A stretch of DNA of 48,049 nucleotides from Acidimicrobiaceae bacterium (GTDB lineage: Bacteria > Actinomycetota > Acidimicrobiia > Acidimicrobiales > RAAP-2): positions 1 to 48,049 of the forward strand of contig PNAT01000126.1 in the NCBI GenBank assembly GCA_003169675.1, in the 5' to 3' direction. Below, one piece after another: positions 24,680 through 34,050 of this stretch (positions are counted from its first letter, which is position 1; each line of letters opens with the position of its first letter). A model generated the notes under the pieces. That model had not been told where the DNA came from. It made no database searches and was given only the letters and a program-made list of their open reading frames with translations. Made by a program: the position numbers and the translations under genes.

Positions 24680-24708
24680 ACATTGATCGGTTGCCCGCAC
24701 TTCTGCAA
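24680..24708 (-). promoter_or_regulatory. Possible promoter of the riboswitch-mannanase transcript
   Basis: TTGCAG (24703-24708) and CAATGT (24680-24685) are 17 bases apart, just upstream of the aptamer. The same arrangement, TTGAAG-17-CATTGT, precedes the second aptamer. The -35 resembles sigma-70 promoters but the -10 is poor; the conservation is the main support. Confidence 0.35.
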
Positions 24709-24897
24709 GGGGCAAATTGCCCAATTGGCAGCAACTTAATCATCTTCAGTGCTCTGGTGAGACGAGGGTTATTTTGGAGCACCTGATGGATGCAGATCTT
24801 CGAAACCCGTCTGACCTTGAAGGCATGGCTACACACCTGTCCAGGCGTCCCTGCTTCATCCGAATTCGCAATTTCAAAAGACGAATTGCGGTTCGGT

Positions 24898-26010
24898 TCA
24901 ATGGTCCTTGACTGCCAGCTGGAAGACCTTCTCGATACCATCCACCATCGCTTGACCGGTGAAGTGCGCGAGCACATGCGCTGTGCACGCCTCCGCCAAA
25001 GTGGGTTCGCGTTCTCGCCAATCCACAATCGACCTCAATCGATCGGCCAGCGATGCGCTGTCTCCCGGATCAAAAAGGAACCGACTGAACTCGCCGTCCA
25101 ACATCTCGGGAATACCGCCTGTGCGTGCCGCCACCACTGGCCGTCCTGTCGACATTGCTTCAATTACCGCTCGAGGGAACGCTTCAACCTTTGAAGGGAC
25201 CACGACGACGTCGGCCGCATGGAGCGGTGTGATCACGTCACGGCGAATCGGTAACCAGTGGCATTCATTCGAGGCTCGCCTCAAGAGCGACTCCTCATAC
25301 GCTGCCCCCTCCGCATCAGGGGCTGCTGAGCCCACCAGGAGGAGGCGATTTTCCTTCGGGTCCAGGTTGAGCTCCTTCCAAGCGTCCAAAAGGACCTCGA
25401 CGCCCTTGATGGGCTCCAGGCGTCCATAGAACAGGACCAGGAAGCCCTCCTCAGGCAGCCCGAGTGCTCGGCGAGCTGCCCCGCGAACTTCCGCACCGCC
25501 GTGAGGGTAGGCGGTAGGTTCCACGCCGTTGTGCACCACCTCTACCCACTCGGACTCGAGACCTTCTGCCACCCATTTGTCTTTGACGAAATTTGAGACG
25601 GCAATGAATTTCGCCACCTGTGACCCCTTACGTCGTCCGCAACCTCCTGACCGGAAACCGTGCAGGTGGCACACCACTGGAGCCCGGGCCAAGCGGCCGG
25701 CCACAAGGGCACCCGCAATTTCCCCGGTTCGCTGCACGCAGATCACGTCGGGGCGGGAACTGACCACCGCGCGAATCGATGACATGAGGCGCAAGCCGCT
25801 CCGGATTGGACAGTCCCATGAGAATCGGAAGGTCGGGACTTGCATGACCTTCCGGCAAACTTCTTGGAATTCAGAGTGAAGCTCGCCATCTTGTAGGTAG
25901 ACCACGTCAATCTCATGACCGCGCCGGGCCATTTCCCGACAGACGAACAATGTCTGGACTTCTACCCCCCCGAGCGGAGCGAGAGATTCATCGAACATAA
26001 GGATCCGCAT
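24898..26010 (-). CDS. GT4 glycosyltransferase (tandem copy 2)
   Basis: A 370-residue GT-B transferase: MRILMFDESLAPLGGVEVQT at the N-terminus, APVVCHLHG, FLVLFYGRLEPIKGVEVLLD as the donor phosphate-binding region and EAFPRAVIEAMSTGRPVVAA as the EX7E motif. It follows a close paralogue (26014-27141) after only three bases (TGACCAATG), so the two are translationally coupled. The pair shares long blocks, such as ITPLHAADVVVVPS and the C-terminal MVDGIEK/MVDGVER region, and is a clear tandem duplication. It probably adds successive sugars to the repeat unit of the polysaccharide; sugar identity is unknown. Confidence 0.93.
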   Translation of the reverse strand: MRILMFDESLAPLGGVEVQTLFVCREMARRGHEIDVVYLQDGELHSEFQEVCRKVMQVPTFRFSWDCPIRSGLRLMSSIRAVVSSRPDVICVQRTGEIAGALVAGRLARAPVVCHLHGFRSGGCGRRKGSQVAKFIAVSNFVKDKWVAEGLESEWVEVVHNGVEPTAYPHGGAEVRGAARRALGLPEEGFLVLFYGRLEPIKGVEVLLDAWKELNLDPKENRLLLVGSAAPDAEGAAYEESLLRRASNECHWLPIRRDVITPLHAADVVVVPSKVEAFPRAVIEAMSTGRPVVAARTGGIPEMLDGEFSRFLFDPGDSASLADRLRSIVDWREREPTLAEACTAHVLAHFTGQAMVDGIEKVFQLAVKDH

Positions 26011-26013
26011 TGG

Positions 26014-27141
26014 TCAGGCGCTCTCGTCTAGTCCACCGACAGCATCGCGAAGGATACGTTCAACGCCGTCGACCATCTTCTCGATCCCGAATCGACCCGC
26101 AATATGGGCGTTGCACTGCTGTCCCAGGTCGGGCCGATCTTTGCGCCAGTCCACGAGGGACGCCAGGCGGTCGGCCAGCTCCATTTCGGAAGCCCTCTCG
26201 AAGAGGAATGGCGCCATCTCCCCATCGAGGATCTCGGGGATGCCTCCGACCCGAGACGCCACCACCGGCAGGCCCGCTGCCATTCCTTCAAGGACAGCCC
26301 TCGGAAAGGCCTCGTCACAGTCTGACGGCACTACTACCACGTCAGCAGCATGGAGCGGGGTCACCACGTCACGCTGCATCGGCAACCAGGCGCACCCCAT
26401 TGGAGCCATGGCGTGGAGCTCTCGCAGCCGGGCCTCAGGGTCTGCCGCGAGTGAAGGCGATCCGACGATCAGAAGGCGGGCCCGGTCCGCATCCATTCCC
26501 AGGTGCCGCCACGCGTTCAGCAACACTTCGATCCCCTTCTCGCCGTCAAGCCGCCCATAAAAGAGGGTCACGAATCCGTCGTCGGGCAGGCCTACTACTC
26601 GGCGGGCCGCCGCCCGCTGCTCAGCCGTGGCGGGCGGGTAGTCCTTGAAATTGATCCCGTTGTGCACCACGACCACCTTTGAGGGGGGAACCCCGGATTC
26701 GATGGTCCGGTCGCGAACGAATTCCGAACACGCAATGAGCCGGTGAGCGTGTGCCGCCAAGCGCGGAATCATGCCTGTCTGGGTCCACCCGTGCAAGTGA
26801 CAGACCACAGGCGCGTGGGCAATCTTTCCGGACAGCAATCCGAATGCGAGGTGATCGGGTTGGTTGATGTACACCACTTCCGGTCGTGAACGTACAGCGG
26901 CCCTCACCGCCGGCATCAGCCCGACAACGTCACGTACCGCTCGTTTCCGGGAGAATCGAAAAGTCGGTACTTGGGACGCGGAATGGCAGAACGACCGGAA
27001 CTCAGGACCCAGCTCCCCGTCACGATTGAACAACAAGTCGATCCGATGACTCCGTCGAGCCAGTTCACGGCTAATTTGAAGAGTCTGCATCTCCACTCCG
27101 CCGCCAATGGTGACCCACTTGGTGCTCAGCACGAGTTGCAT
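26014..27141 (-). CDS. GT4 glycosyltransferase (tandem copy 1)
   Basis: A 375-residue GT-B transferase starting MQLVLSTKWVTIGGGVEMQT, with APVVCHLHGWTQTG, FVTLFYGRLDGEKGIEVLLN and EAFPRAVLEGMAAGLPVVAS (EX7E). It is the paralogue of the gene immediately downstream; both start with a GGVE(V/M)QTL loop that usually contacts the acceptor. It follows the Wzx flippase gene by 44 bases. Divergence between the copies is moderate, with long identical blocks only in the donor half, which suggests the same donor but different acceptors (inference). Confidence 0.93.
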   Translation of the reverse strand: MQLVLSTKWVTIGGGVEMQTLQISRELARRSHRIDLLFNRDGELGPEFRSFCHSASQVPTFRFSRKRAVRDVVGLMPAVRAAVRSRPEVVYINQPDHLAFGLLSGKIAHAPVVCHLHGWTQTGMIPRLAAHAHRLIACSEFVRDRTIESGVPPSKVVVVHNGINFKDYPPATAEQRAAARRVVGLPDDGFVTLFYGRLDGEKGIEVLLNAWRHLGMDADRARLLIVGSPSLAADPEARLRELHAMAPMGCAWLPMQRDVVTPLHAADVVVVPSDCDEAFPRAVLEGMAAGLPVVASRVGGIPEILDGEMAPFLFERASEMELADRLASLVDWRKDRPDLGQQCNAHIAGRFGIEKMVDGVERILRDAVGGLDESA

Positions 27142-27185
27142 GATTGGGAAGACTAACCGGCGACCTCACCCAGAGCGCTCACCAT

Positions 27186-28748
27186 TCAGGTTGAGCGAAC
27201 CAACGGAACATGACGGCGCGCCCAATCCACCATGCCAACTCGTTCGGCTCGCCCCATTCCGGTAAAGAACAGGATCCCGTAGTACGTCATCATCACAATC
27301 AGTCCCGCCGCGGTGACAACCATCACGCTGGCCAGCCTGCTGTGGTGATCAACAAAGGTCCCCAACGGCCACTTGACCAACGCCCAGCCAATGGCTCCTG
27401 CAACAACTGCCGGAACAGCGTGTGCCCGGAAGATTGAGTAGAGCTGGTTGGAGAGGGGAATTTCCAGCTTCCGGTAAAGGATGGGTATGAGGATGAAGCC
27501 TTCCAAAGCCACTATGCATATCAAGCCGGTAACCGGAGCACCGAGGACTCCGAACCACCGACACAGCAAAATACCCAGACAAAGGTGGACCACGGCCTCT
27601 ATCCCCATGACCACACTTTGCGCCTTGGGCTGCCCGGAGCCGGCCATGACGGCCCGAGGAGTTATACCGATGGCTTGGGCGATCACTGAACCGGCAAGAA
27701 TGATGACCACCTGTGCTGATTGGTGGAAAGAAGGCCCCACCCAGGCTTGAACTATGGGAGTGGCCAGAAGCATCAAGGCCAGGGTGGCCGGCATGACAAG
27801 GGCCATGACCTTGCGGGTCACGCTCGTGTTGACGTCACGCATCCCCTGCCGATCGTCGCGCGCCGCAAGGCGGGCGGCATGTGGGATCACTACGGCAGTG
27901 GGGGGAGTCATGATCTTGCTTGGAAGCGTCCCGAGTCGTTGGCCGACAGCGAAAATGGCCGCTCCCCTGACCCCAACCACGATGCCCACAATGATGATGT
28001 CCATGCCATCGATGAATGCGCCCGACACCTCAGCAAGGGAGAACCAGCCGGACATCACGGCGAACGAGCGGAGGATCGTACGGTCAAATTCCCGCAGGGA
28101 CACCTTGAGACTAGGGATGAGGCGGCGCGCCATGATGAACCTTGCCGTTTGTCCGCACAAACTGATGGCGACCGTCACTATGCCCATATCGACCAGCCCG
28201 CCGTGCAGCACGAGCACCACTAACCAACCCAACGTCTGCAAGAGCATGACGGTGATGAGACTTACATTGAGCAAGTCGTAGCGTTGCTTGGCGATCAGCG
28301 CGCCACCGAATGTATCCATCGGGATCGACACGACCATGTCGAAGGCCAACAGCAGGAGAAGGATCCGGGCCTGGCCGACATAATGGTGCGGTATTGAATG
28401 GACGATGTCGGGAAGGAGAATGGCGACGCCGACGGCCAACCCGGCGGCGACGGCTCCGGGTACCATGAGCAAGAAAAACGAGGTATTGAGAGTCCGGTTG
28501 ACCAAGTGCTCGTCGCCGGACTCCAAGTGCTTGCCGACATAGGTGATGGTGGAGCTGGCCAGTCCCAATTCCAGCAGTTCGAAATACGGAATGAGGGAAC
28601 CGACAAGAGCCCACACACCAAACCCGATGATTCCCAAGTGGCTGGTGAGGACCGGTGTCACCAAGAAGCCCGTTGCCACCAAGACGATGGCAGTGAGGTA
28701 ATTCGTCAGGACGTTGCGGGTGTAGTTCTCTGGCTGGCTGGAGGACAT
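27186..28748 (-). CDS. Wzx-like polysaccharide flippase (MOP superfamily)
   Basis: A 520-residue integral membrane protein with 12-14 predicted helices, starting NVLTNYLTAIVLVATGFLV and continuing FGVWALVGSLIPYFELLELG, which is the usual N-terminal motif of PST/MATE-type polysaccharide transporters. It should flip undecaprenyl-linked repeat units across the cytoplasmic membrane. No periplasmic domain or unusual fusion is seen. ATG at 28748 is preceded by AGAGG. Together with the Wzy-like, Wzz-kinase and sugar transferase genes it indicates Wzx/Wzy-type assembly. Confidence 0.92.
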   Translation of the reverse strand: MSSSQPENYTRNVLTNYLTAIVLVATGFLVTPVLTSHLGIIGFGVWALVGSLIPYFELLELGLASSTITYVGKHLESGDEHLVNRTLNTSFFLLMVPGAVAAGLAVGVAILLPDIVHSIPHHYVGQARILLLLLAFDMVVSIPMDTFGGALIAKQRYDLLNVSLITVMLLQTLGWLVVLVLHGGLVDMGIVTVAISLCGQTARFIMARRLIPSLKVSLREFDRTILRSFAVMSGWFSLAEVSGAFIDGMDIIIVGIVVGVRGAAIFAVGQRLGTLPSKIMTPPTAVVIPHAARLAARDDRQGMRDVNTSVTRKVMALVMPATLALMLLATPIVQAWVGPSFHQSAQVVIILAGSVIAQAIGITPRAVMAGSGQPKAQSVVMGIEAVVHLCLGILLCRWFGVLGAPVTGLICIVALEGFILIPILYRKLEIPLSNQLYSIFRAHAVPAVVAGAIGWALVKWPLGTFVDHHSRLASVMVVTAAGLIVMMTYYGILFFTGMGRAERVGMVDWARRHVPLVRST

Positions 28749-28795
28749 CGACCTCTACTCGTTAACAAACAACGGCAATCCTGCGACGACGAAGG

Positions 28796-28816
28796 CAGGT
28801 GTGTTCGGCGCACCTG
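28796..28816. other. Strong stem-loop in the flippase leader
   Basis: CAGGTGTG-TTCGG-CGCACCTG can form an eight-pair stem (one G-U) with a UUCG-type loop. It lies between the GT2 stop and the flippase start on the minus strand. There is no T-run after it, so it is not a classical terminator; it may be a processing or leader element between the two genes. Confidence 0.4.
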
Positions 28817-28911
28817 TTCAGGCACCGAGCATAGGCCAGGGCCGCGAGGGCATCCCCTTGATATCACCGCCAGCCGGCAGGATTTGCACACCACACAATT
28901 TCAACCAAGTA

Positions 28912-29943
28912 TCATCCGGCTCTTACGGAGCGGAGTGAGCTGTTTTGTTTGATCTGGCGCCCCACCGAACCTTCGAGTGCCATCCGCTTCAGGCCGACCC
29001 CGGCTCGCACGACAGGGGCCGGAAGGTGGGACGCCACCGAGAGCTGACGAATACCTGGCAGTTCATGACGGCCAAGTTTCAACGCCCTTGCAATGGTTGC
29101 AGCCCGGCCAATGGCGGCTCTCGCCTCTGAAGTGCGCCCAGACAGGAGAAGTGCCCGAGCCTGCCGGAGATGCCACCGCGCTCTTTGTCGATTGGCAAGT
29201 GAGACCTGTGCTTCAGGCCGCCCCTCGAGCCAGCGGTCCCAGAAGGCAAGCACGTCAGTGGCCACACCCAGGCCATTATCTGATCCTCGCCATGCTCCTG
29301 ACTGTCCTGTGTGTTGGACCCAATGGGCCAGCGGTTCGGGGAGAAAGTACATACTCCACCCGGCGTCGGCGATCGAGAGGAACAATTGAAGATCGCCGCA
29401 GCAAAGGTCGGGCCAGAGGCGGGCAGGTCCTGTCCACAGTTCTCCCCGCCACATGGTAGAGATCGGCAGGAGAAACCACTCCCGAAGCAACAAAACACCC
29501 ACGACGTTGTCATGCCGTCCTTCGTCCAGGGGAACCGGCCAGCGGGACGTTCCAACAGAGCTGTCGTCAATCAGGGTGGCGCTAAATGCCATACCAACAT
29601 CGGGTTCAGCATTCAACACAGCAACGAGAGACGACAGGTAGTTCGGTTCCCACCAATCATCGTCGTGCAGAACCGCCATGTATCGACCGCTGGCCCGGTC
29701 TAGAAGAGTGCCGTGGTTCCTGGAAAAACCCAGCCGAGTGGGATTGCGGTAGTACTGGACACGCAGGTCGCCGGCTTCGGTGACTGCGGGCTCCGCGGCA
29801 CCCGTCTCATCACCAATCAACACCTCAAAGTCTTCGAGATCTTGGGCGAGGACACTCGAGAGAGCTCGGCGCACGACGTTGGCGTCTCGTGAGACCGGCA
29901 TGCACACCGACACCGTCGGAACTGTCGTCATACGTGGGACCAT
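28912..29943 (-). CDS. GT2-family glycosyltransferase
   Basis: A 343-residue GT-A transferase. VSVCMPVSRDANVVRRALSS is the nucleotide-binding start, DLEDFEVLIGDET the first acidic loop, and GRYMAVLHDDDWWEPNYLSS contains the metal-binding DxD (HDDDWW). The C-terminal third is helical and rich in Arg/Ala (RARWHLRQARALLLSGRTSE), as in many actinobacterial GT2 proteins of polysaccharide loci. ATG at 29943 or 29931 is the start; neither has a strong ribosome site. It lies between the BY-kinase and flippase genes. Confidence 0.9.
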   Translation of the reverse strand: MVPRMTTVPTVSVCMPVSRDANVVRRALSSVLAQDLEDFEVLIGDETGAAEPAVTEAGDLRVQYYRNPTRLGFSRNHGTLLDRASGRYMAVLHDDDWWEPNYLSSLVAVLNAEPDVGMAFSATLIDDSSVGTSRWPVPLDEGRHDNVVGVLLLREWFLLPISTMWRGELWTGPARLWPDLCCGDLQLFLSIADAGWSMYFLPEPLAHWVQHTGQSGAWRGSDNGLGVATDVLAFWDRWLEGRPEAQVSLANRQRARWHLRQARALLLSGRTSEARAAIGRAATIARALKLGRHELPGIRQLSVASHLPAPVVRAGVGLKRMALEGSVGRQIKQNSSLRSVRAG

Positions 29944-30103
29944 CTTGGTGCCAAGTGCGTCTTTTGAGTCTCATTCCTCCACTCAATCTGAATGGTCGAA
30001 TGCCCATCGCGTTGCTTAGTCCGAGATCCTTTCGAAGCGCCTCTGTGAGACTGTCGGTCGATCGGCACCAGGCACCCGTTCAACACAGGAAATCGAATCG
30101 CAC

Positions 30104-31492
30104 CTAGCTTGCGCCACGTGGTTGCTTGGCAAGTTGTTTGGCCGAACGGGAAGAGGAATCCTTAAGGTCAGCTCTGGTTCCATTGACAAACTCCGGCACT
30201 GCGTAACCGTAGGAGCGATCCCACTTCTTGTGACCCGTCCTGACTCGGTTGAGCACCACGCCGATCACCGTGGCTCCCGCTTCTTGAAGGCGAGATTGGT
30301 GTTGCTGAACGAGCTCGGAATCAAAGTGCCGAGCGTCGACAACGAAGACCACCACATCGACGATGGACGCCACCATCAGGGTCTCCGCCACACCTTCCAA
30401 TGGCGGACAGTCGACCACAATGTGTCGACCCTCTCCTCGAAGGTCATCGAGAAGGGACGGAAGAATGGACGAGATGATGTCAACCGGATGGCGGTCGGGG
30501 ATGCCAGCCGGGATCACACTGAGGTACGGATTGTCCGTCGTGCATATCACCTGGTCGAGATCCAACGAGCCGCGGCCGCTGACTCCCGGTCCTAGGGTGG
30601 TGCCCAGGAGAAGATGAATGGTGGGCTTACGGAGGTCACAGTCCACCGCAGTGACCAACCGGTTCTCCGATGCCAGGGCCCAGGCCAGGTCGACGGCAAT
30701 CGACGACTTCCCCTCAGCGGCATTACCCGACGTGACGGCGATAGCGGCCGGACGATCGGCCGGCAGAGCCAAGAGCAAGTTGCTCCGTAGCTCCTGGAAG
30801 GCTTCAAGGATCAGCGGGTGCGAGCCCTTTCGGAATACTTCACCAGGAGTGAGAGCTTGCCTCCCCACTCGTGGCACCTCTGCCAGAACGGGTAGCCCGA
30901 TCCTGGACCTGGTCTCCTCCACCTGGCTCAGCCGACGACGTACAGCGTCGGCACCCATGGCAGCAAACACCGCCGCAATAATGCCGAAGGCGATGGAGCC
31001 CAATAGGATTTCCTTGCGTGGGTTGGAGGGTGTGTCGGGAACGGGGGCTGGGCTGGGATCGACAAGGGTGTAAAATTGGCTCCGCTTTTCCAGTGACGCC
31101 AGCAGGCGGGCGTCGGCATTGACAAAGGCAGCCGCCGCTGCAGGATTGCCGCTGGTGCCCGTGATCGTCATCGTTCCCGACTGCGGGTCAGCCAGAGCGC
31201 TGACCGATACCGATGCCCCGGCGTATCGAGCCGGGACTGCGGCAGCTACTTTCTTGAGTTCAGGGCCGTACTGCGCCTCAATGGCAAGCTGCGGCAAGAA
31301 GAGCTGGAGGGCGGCCACCGCACTCGATGGATCCACGCTGGGATTGATCACGACGAGCAGGAGGGCGGTGGCCTTGTACTTATTCGCGGGGAGGTACGCG
31401 GATGCTCCTCCCAGGCCGACGACAAGGACAAGAACAGCAAGAAAGATAACCAGGTTGGTCCGGACGGCTCGCCCTACCTGTCGGAAGTCCAT
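30104..31492 (-). CDS. Wzz chain-length domain fused to a bacterial tyrosine kinase
   Basis: A 462-residue fusion. Residues 1-180 are a Wzz-type co-polymerase with membrane segments near 13-33 and 160-180. The rest is a BY-kinase/ParA-like ATPase: Walker A SGNAAEGKSS at 255-264, Walker A' VDCDLRKP at 283-290 and Walker B HIVVDCPP near 350. These proteins control polysaccharide chain length by cycling phosphorylation. The usual C-terminal tyrosine cluster is missing; only two tyrosines (RSYGYAVPEF) remain, and the tail is instead Ser/Arg/Lys-rich. It follows the Wzy-like gene by three bases with GAGAAGG upstream, so both are co-translated. Confidence 0.9.
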   Translation of the reverse strand: MDFRQVGRAVRTNLVIFLAVLVLVVGLGGASAYLPANKYKATALLLVVINPSVDPSSAVAALQLFLPQLAIEAQYGPELKKVAAAVPARYAGASVSVSALADPQSGTMTITGTSGNPAAAAAFVNADARLLASLEKRSQFYTLVDPSPAPVPDTPSNPRKEILLGSIAFGIIAAVFAAMGADAVRRRLSQVEETRSRIGLPVLAEVPRVGRQALTPGEVFRKGSHPLILEAFQELRSNLLLALPADRPAAIAVTSGNAAEGKSSIAVDLAWALASENRLVTAVDCDLRKPTIHLLLGTTLGPGVSGRGSLDLDQVICTTDNPYLSVIPAGIPDRHPVDIISSILPSLLDDLRGEGRHIVVDCPPLEGVAETLMVASIVDVVVFVVDARHFDSELVQQHQSRLQEAGATVIGVVLNRVRTGHKKWDRSYGYAVPEFVNGTRADLKDSSSRSAKQLAKQPRGAS

Positions 31493-31495
31493 TCG

Positions 31496-32914
31496 TCAGA
31501 CCTTCTCGATTACGTTCCACTCAGCCACGAGAGCAGGTGAAGACGACCAATTACCCCCCGCCGAGGTGACGGTGCTCCGCAGCATACCCAGCAGCAGTCC
31601 TAGCATGGTGGCCAATCGATACTTTTCGAGGATGGACTCGAATCCACCTTTGACGAGAATACCGAACACCGCAGCCACCAGCGCCAGGGCGAGCACAGAG
31701 ACCATCCGATCCTGGTGGTGGCGCCACACCTGCAGTCCGTCGCCCAGGGACACCAGTATTGCCAAGACGAAGAGGCCCGCTCCGACAAGTCCGGTGCGGA
31801 GCCAAAGATCCAGATAGATATCCTCGGTAAGGGCGCTCGTCACTTCCACATTGGGTCCGGGAGACCAATAGGAGTACTCGAGACCGAGACCCCACCCAAA
31901 GATCAGTTCTCTGGGGATCATCCGCCGGGCCGCCTGCAATTCATTGATCCGGTCCTGAGCGGATTGTACTTTCCCGGTGCTCGAGAATTCCGTGTTGATA
32001 GTCGAAGAGAACGGGATCCTTGGAGCTTGTTGATTGAGGGTGGCCGGGACGAGGACCACCACCAGGAAAAGCGCGAACACGGCCAGAGCGGTCAACACAA
32101 TTTCGCTCACATTGACCCGAAGACGACGCCGGGCGTTGTTTCCCATGGAAGCCAAGATCAAAAGAGCCAGGGAGGCTGCGAGTCCGACAAGGGCGGCACG
32201 CTGGCTGGACATAACGCTACTGAGGAAGAGGGGGATCGTGCAGGCCACCGTCCACAAGCTGCGTTGTTCCTTCCCCAATTCCACCGTGAGGGCAATCAGA
32301 CCCACCGCCCCGAACATGGTGGCGACGTCGGCCCCCACCCCACCGAAGGCAGGGACTGGAAGGAGCGGCGCCCTGATGCCGAATGCACTGTGCCCGGCGC
32401 TCATCACGTCGAGAATCAACGCAATCGGAGCGAACCACCGGACCAGCCGTTCGAAAATCCTGGCATCGAGGTATTGGCGCGCCGGAACAGCTGAGGCCAG
32501 AGCAAATCCCCCGACGACGTAGATGATGGCCTTCGCTTCGTATGTAATCTGGGAATGGTTGTTGTCCCGCAGGTAGCCTTCCGCCACCTCCACCGCCATC
32601 CATATCCCGAAGGCCGCCCAGAGCATCGCAGGGTAGCCGACCCGCTCCGGCATCTTCTTGGCCACCAGGCGACCGAGCAGGGCCAGCGCAATGAAGACCT
32701 CAGGCAGCCGCAACTGGGTCGAACCGCTTCCGGGGTGGAACAGGCCGCGTGGTATTAGGCTCTGGTCTTCGTACAGTGCCGCCTCCACCAACTCGAGCAC
32801 GAGCAGGAGCACGGTAGCCCGAATGATTTTGCCTTGGAGCTCCCATCGGGCGAACCCCCGGATGAACGGCAGAGCGATCAAAATGGCGGCGACCAAAATC
32901 AGCAACTTCGTCAC
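31496..32914 (-). CDS. O-antigen ligase/polymerase-like membrane protein (Wzy-like)
   Basis: A 472-residue protein with 10-12 membrane helices and a large extracytoplasmic loop between about residues 325 and 395 (ATLNQQAPRIPFSSTINTEF and the following WGLGLEYSYWSPG), typical of the Wzy/WaaL group. It probably polymerises the repeat units flipped by Wzx. GTG at 32914 overlaps the stop of the preceding GT4 gene as GTGA, which removes a 14-codon extension. Sequence alone cannot separate polymerase from ligase; the neighbours (Wzz kinase, Wzx) favour polymerase. Confidence 0.88.
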   Translation of the reverse strand: MTKLLILVAAILIALPFIRGFARWELQGKIIRATVLLLVLELVEAALYEDQSLIPRGLFHPGSGSTQLRLPEVFIALALLGRLVAKKMPERVGYPAMLWAAFGIWMAVEVAEGYLRDNNHSQITYEAKAIIYVVGGFALASAVPARQYLDARIFERLVRWFAPIALILDVMSAGHSAFGIRAPLLPVPAFGGVGADVATMFGAVGLIALTVELGKEQRSLWTVACTIPLFLSSVMSSQRAALVGLAASLALLILASMGNNARRRLRVNVSEIVLTALAVFALFLVVVLVPATLNQQAPRIPFSSTINTEFSSTGKVQSAQDRINELQAARRMIPRELIFGWGLGLEYSYWSPGPNVEVTSALTEDIYLDLWLRTGLVGAGLFVLAILVSLGDGLQVWRHHQDRMVSVLALALVAAVFGILVKGGFESILEKYRLATMLGLLLGMLRSTVTSAGGNWSSSPALVAEWNVIEKV

Positions 32915-34050
32915 TGCGCCACCGCGACAAGGAGCGGAGCCAGAGCGGCATCCCACGTGTGTTCATCGCGGACAGCCTGGTGTCCCAACTTCCCGAGACG
33001 GGCCGCAGTGGGCGCATCTGTCAGCAACCGGGTGATCTCCTGCACCATCGAATCGGTGTCGTCGGCGACCACCACGCCCCGCCCGACCAGGTCCTCGAGG
33101 CCATCACAGCCAATGGTAGTAGCGACCACGGGCCGACCGGCACCAAGAGCCTCCATGATCTTAAGCCGGGTGCCACCCCCGGCCAGGAGAGGTGCCACGA
33201 GCACCTGGGCCCTGGCCAGATAGGGTGCCACGTCGGGCACCTTGCCTGTTACTTCCACCCCCGGACCGGCCAGAGCACGGACCTCCGTGGTGGGGTCCCG
33301 ACCCACCAATAGCAGCCGTGCCTGAGGCACCAGCCGCACCACTTCGGGCCAGATCTCCCGGCCCAACCAGAGAGCGGCGTCCACGTTGGGGGCCCAACCC
33401 AACGTGGCCACGAAGGCCACCACTGGCGATGGGGCCGCCGGGAGGAGGATCGGCGGATTCTGTCCGTTCGGGCACACGAGGGTCTTGCCAAAACCGGATG
33501 GTAGGCGGGTGCGTTCCCGGTCGCTCACGACCACCACGGTGTCGAAGGTCCTGACAACCCGACGTTCCATCGCCCGCAGAGAGGCCGCCTCAATCCGGTA
33601 TGGAAGAGCGGCAACACCACGACGGGCCCGGCCGTAGCTGGCGACGAGCTCGGACTCCACATTGTGAAGGTCCAGCACACGACGGCGTGCCGGCAGGTCG
33701 CCGGCCAGCGGAACCATCTGCAGGTACTCCACCTGGAGAAGGTCAGCCTGTACTTCTTGGACCGCCCGTTGGACTTGGTGGACAAGTTCCCTGCTCCAGA
33801 AGCGGCCAGCCGAGAGGCTGCGGGTCACCGCCAAGCCCTGCGCCACCCGGCCCGGTGAGGGCCGCCATGGCACGCTCCGGACATCGATTCCCAGATCACG
33901 GAGACCATTCAGATCGGCGCTGCCGTCGTCGTAGGCGCAGAGGAGCAGGTCGCCGAGTCCTGCTAACCGGCTGGCGATGGCCAAGGACCGCTGCCGGCCA
34001 CCCGAGTCGTCGGGCAGCGGCAAGAACTTTGTCACCATTACCGTCCGCAA
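32911..34050 (-). CDS. GT4 glycosyltransferase
   Basis: A 379-residue GT-B transferase: VTKFLPLPDDSGGRQRSLAI at the N-terminus, RRVLDLHNVESELVASY, VVAFVATLGWAPNVDAALWL, and GGGTRLKIMEALGAGRPVVA, which contains the EX7E motif. The DSGGRQR and HNVES features place it in the group that includes StpA/ExpE-like transferases of exopolysaccharide loci. It is translationally coupled to the Wzy-like gene. A remnant of another GT may overlap its first few codons upstream. Confidence 0.92.
   Translation of the reverse strand: MRTVMVTKFLPLPDDSGGRQRSLAIASRLAGLGDLLLCAYDDGSADLNGLRDLGIDVRSVPWRPSPGRVAQGLAVTRSLSAGRFWSRELVHQVQRAVQEVQADLLQVEYLQMVPLAGDLPARRRVLDLHNVESELVASYGRARRGVAALPYRIEAASLRAMERRVVRTFDTVVVVSDRERTRLPSGFGKTLVCPNGQNPPILLPAAPSPVVAFVATLGWAPNVDAALWLGREIWPEVVRLVPQARLLLVGRDPTTEVRALAGPGVEVTGKVPDVAPYLARAQVLVAPLLAGGGTRLKIMEALGAGRPVVATTIGCDGLEDLVGRGVVVADDTDSMVQEITRLLTDAPTAARLGKLGHQAVRDEHTWDAALAPLLVAVAQ

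Noticed and set aside
28796-28816. Rho-independent terminator
   Set aside because: The stem is good, but there is no T-run on either strand.
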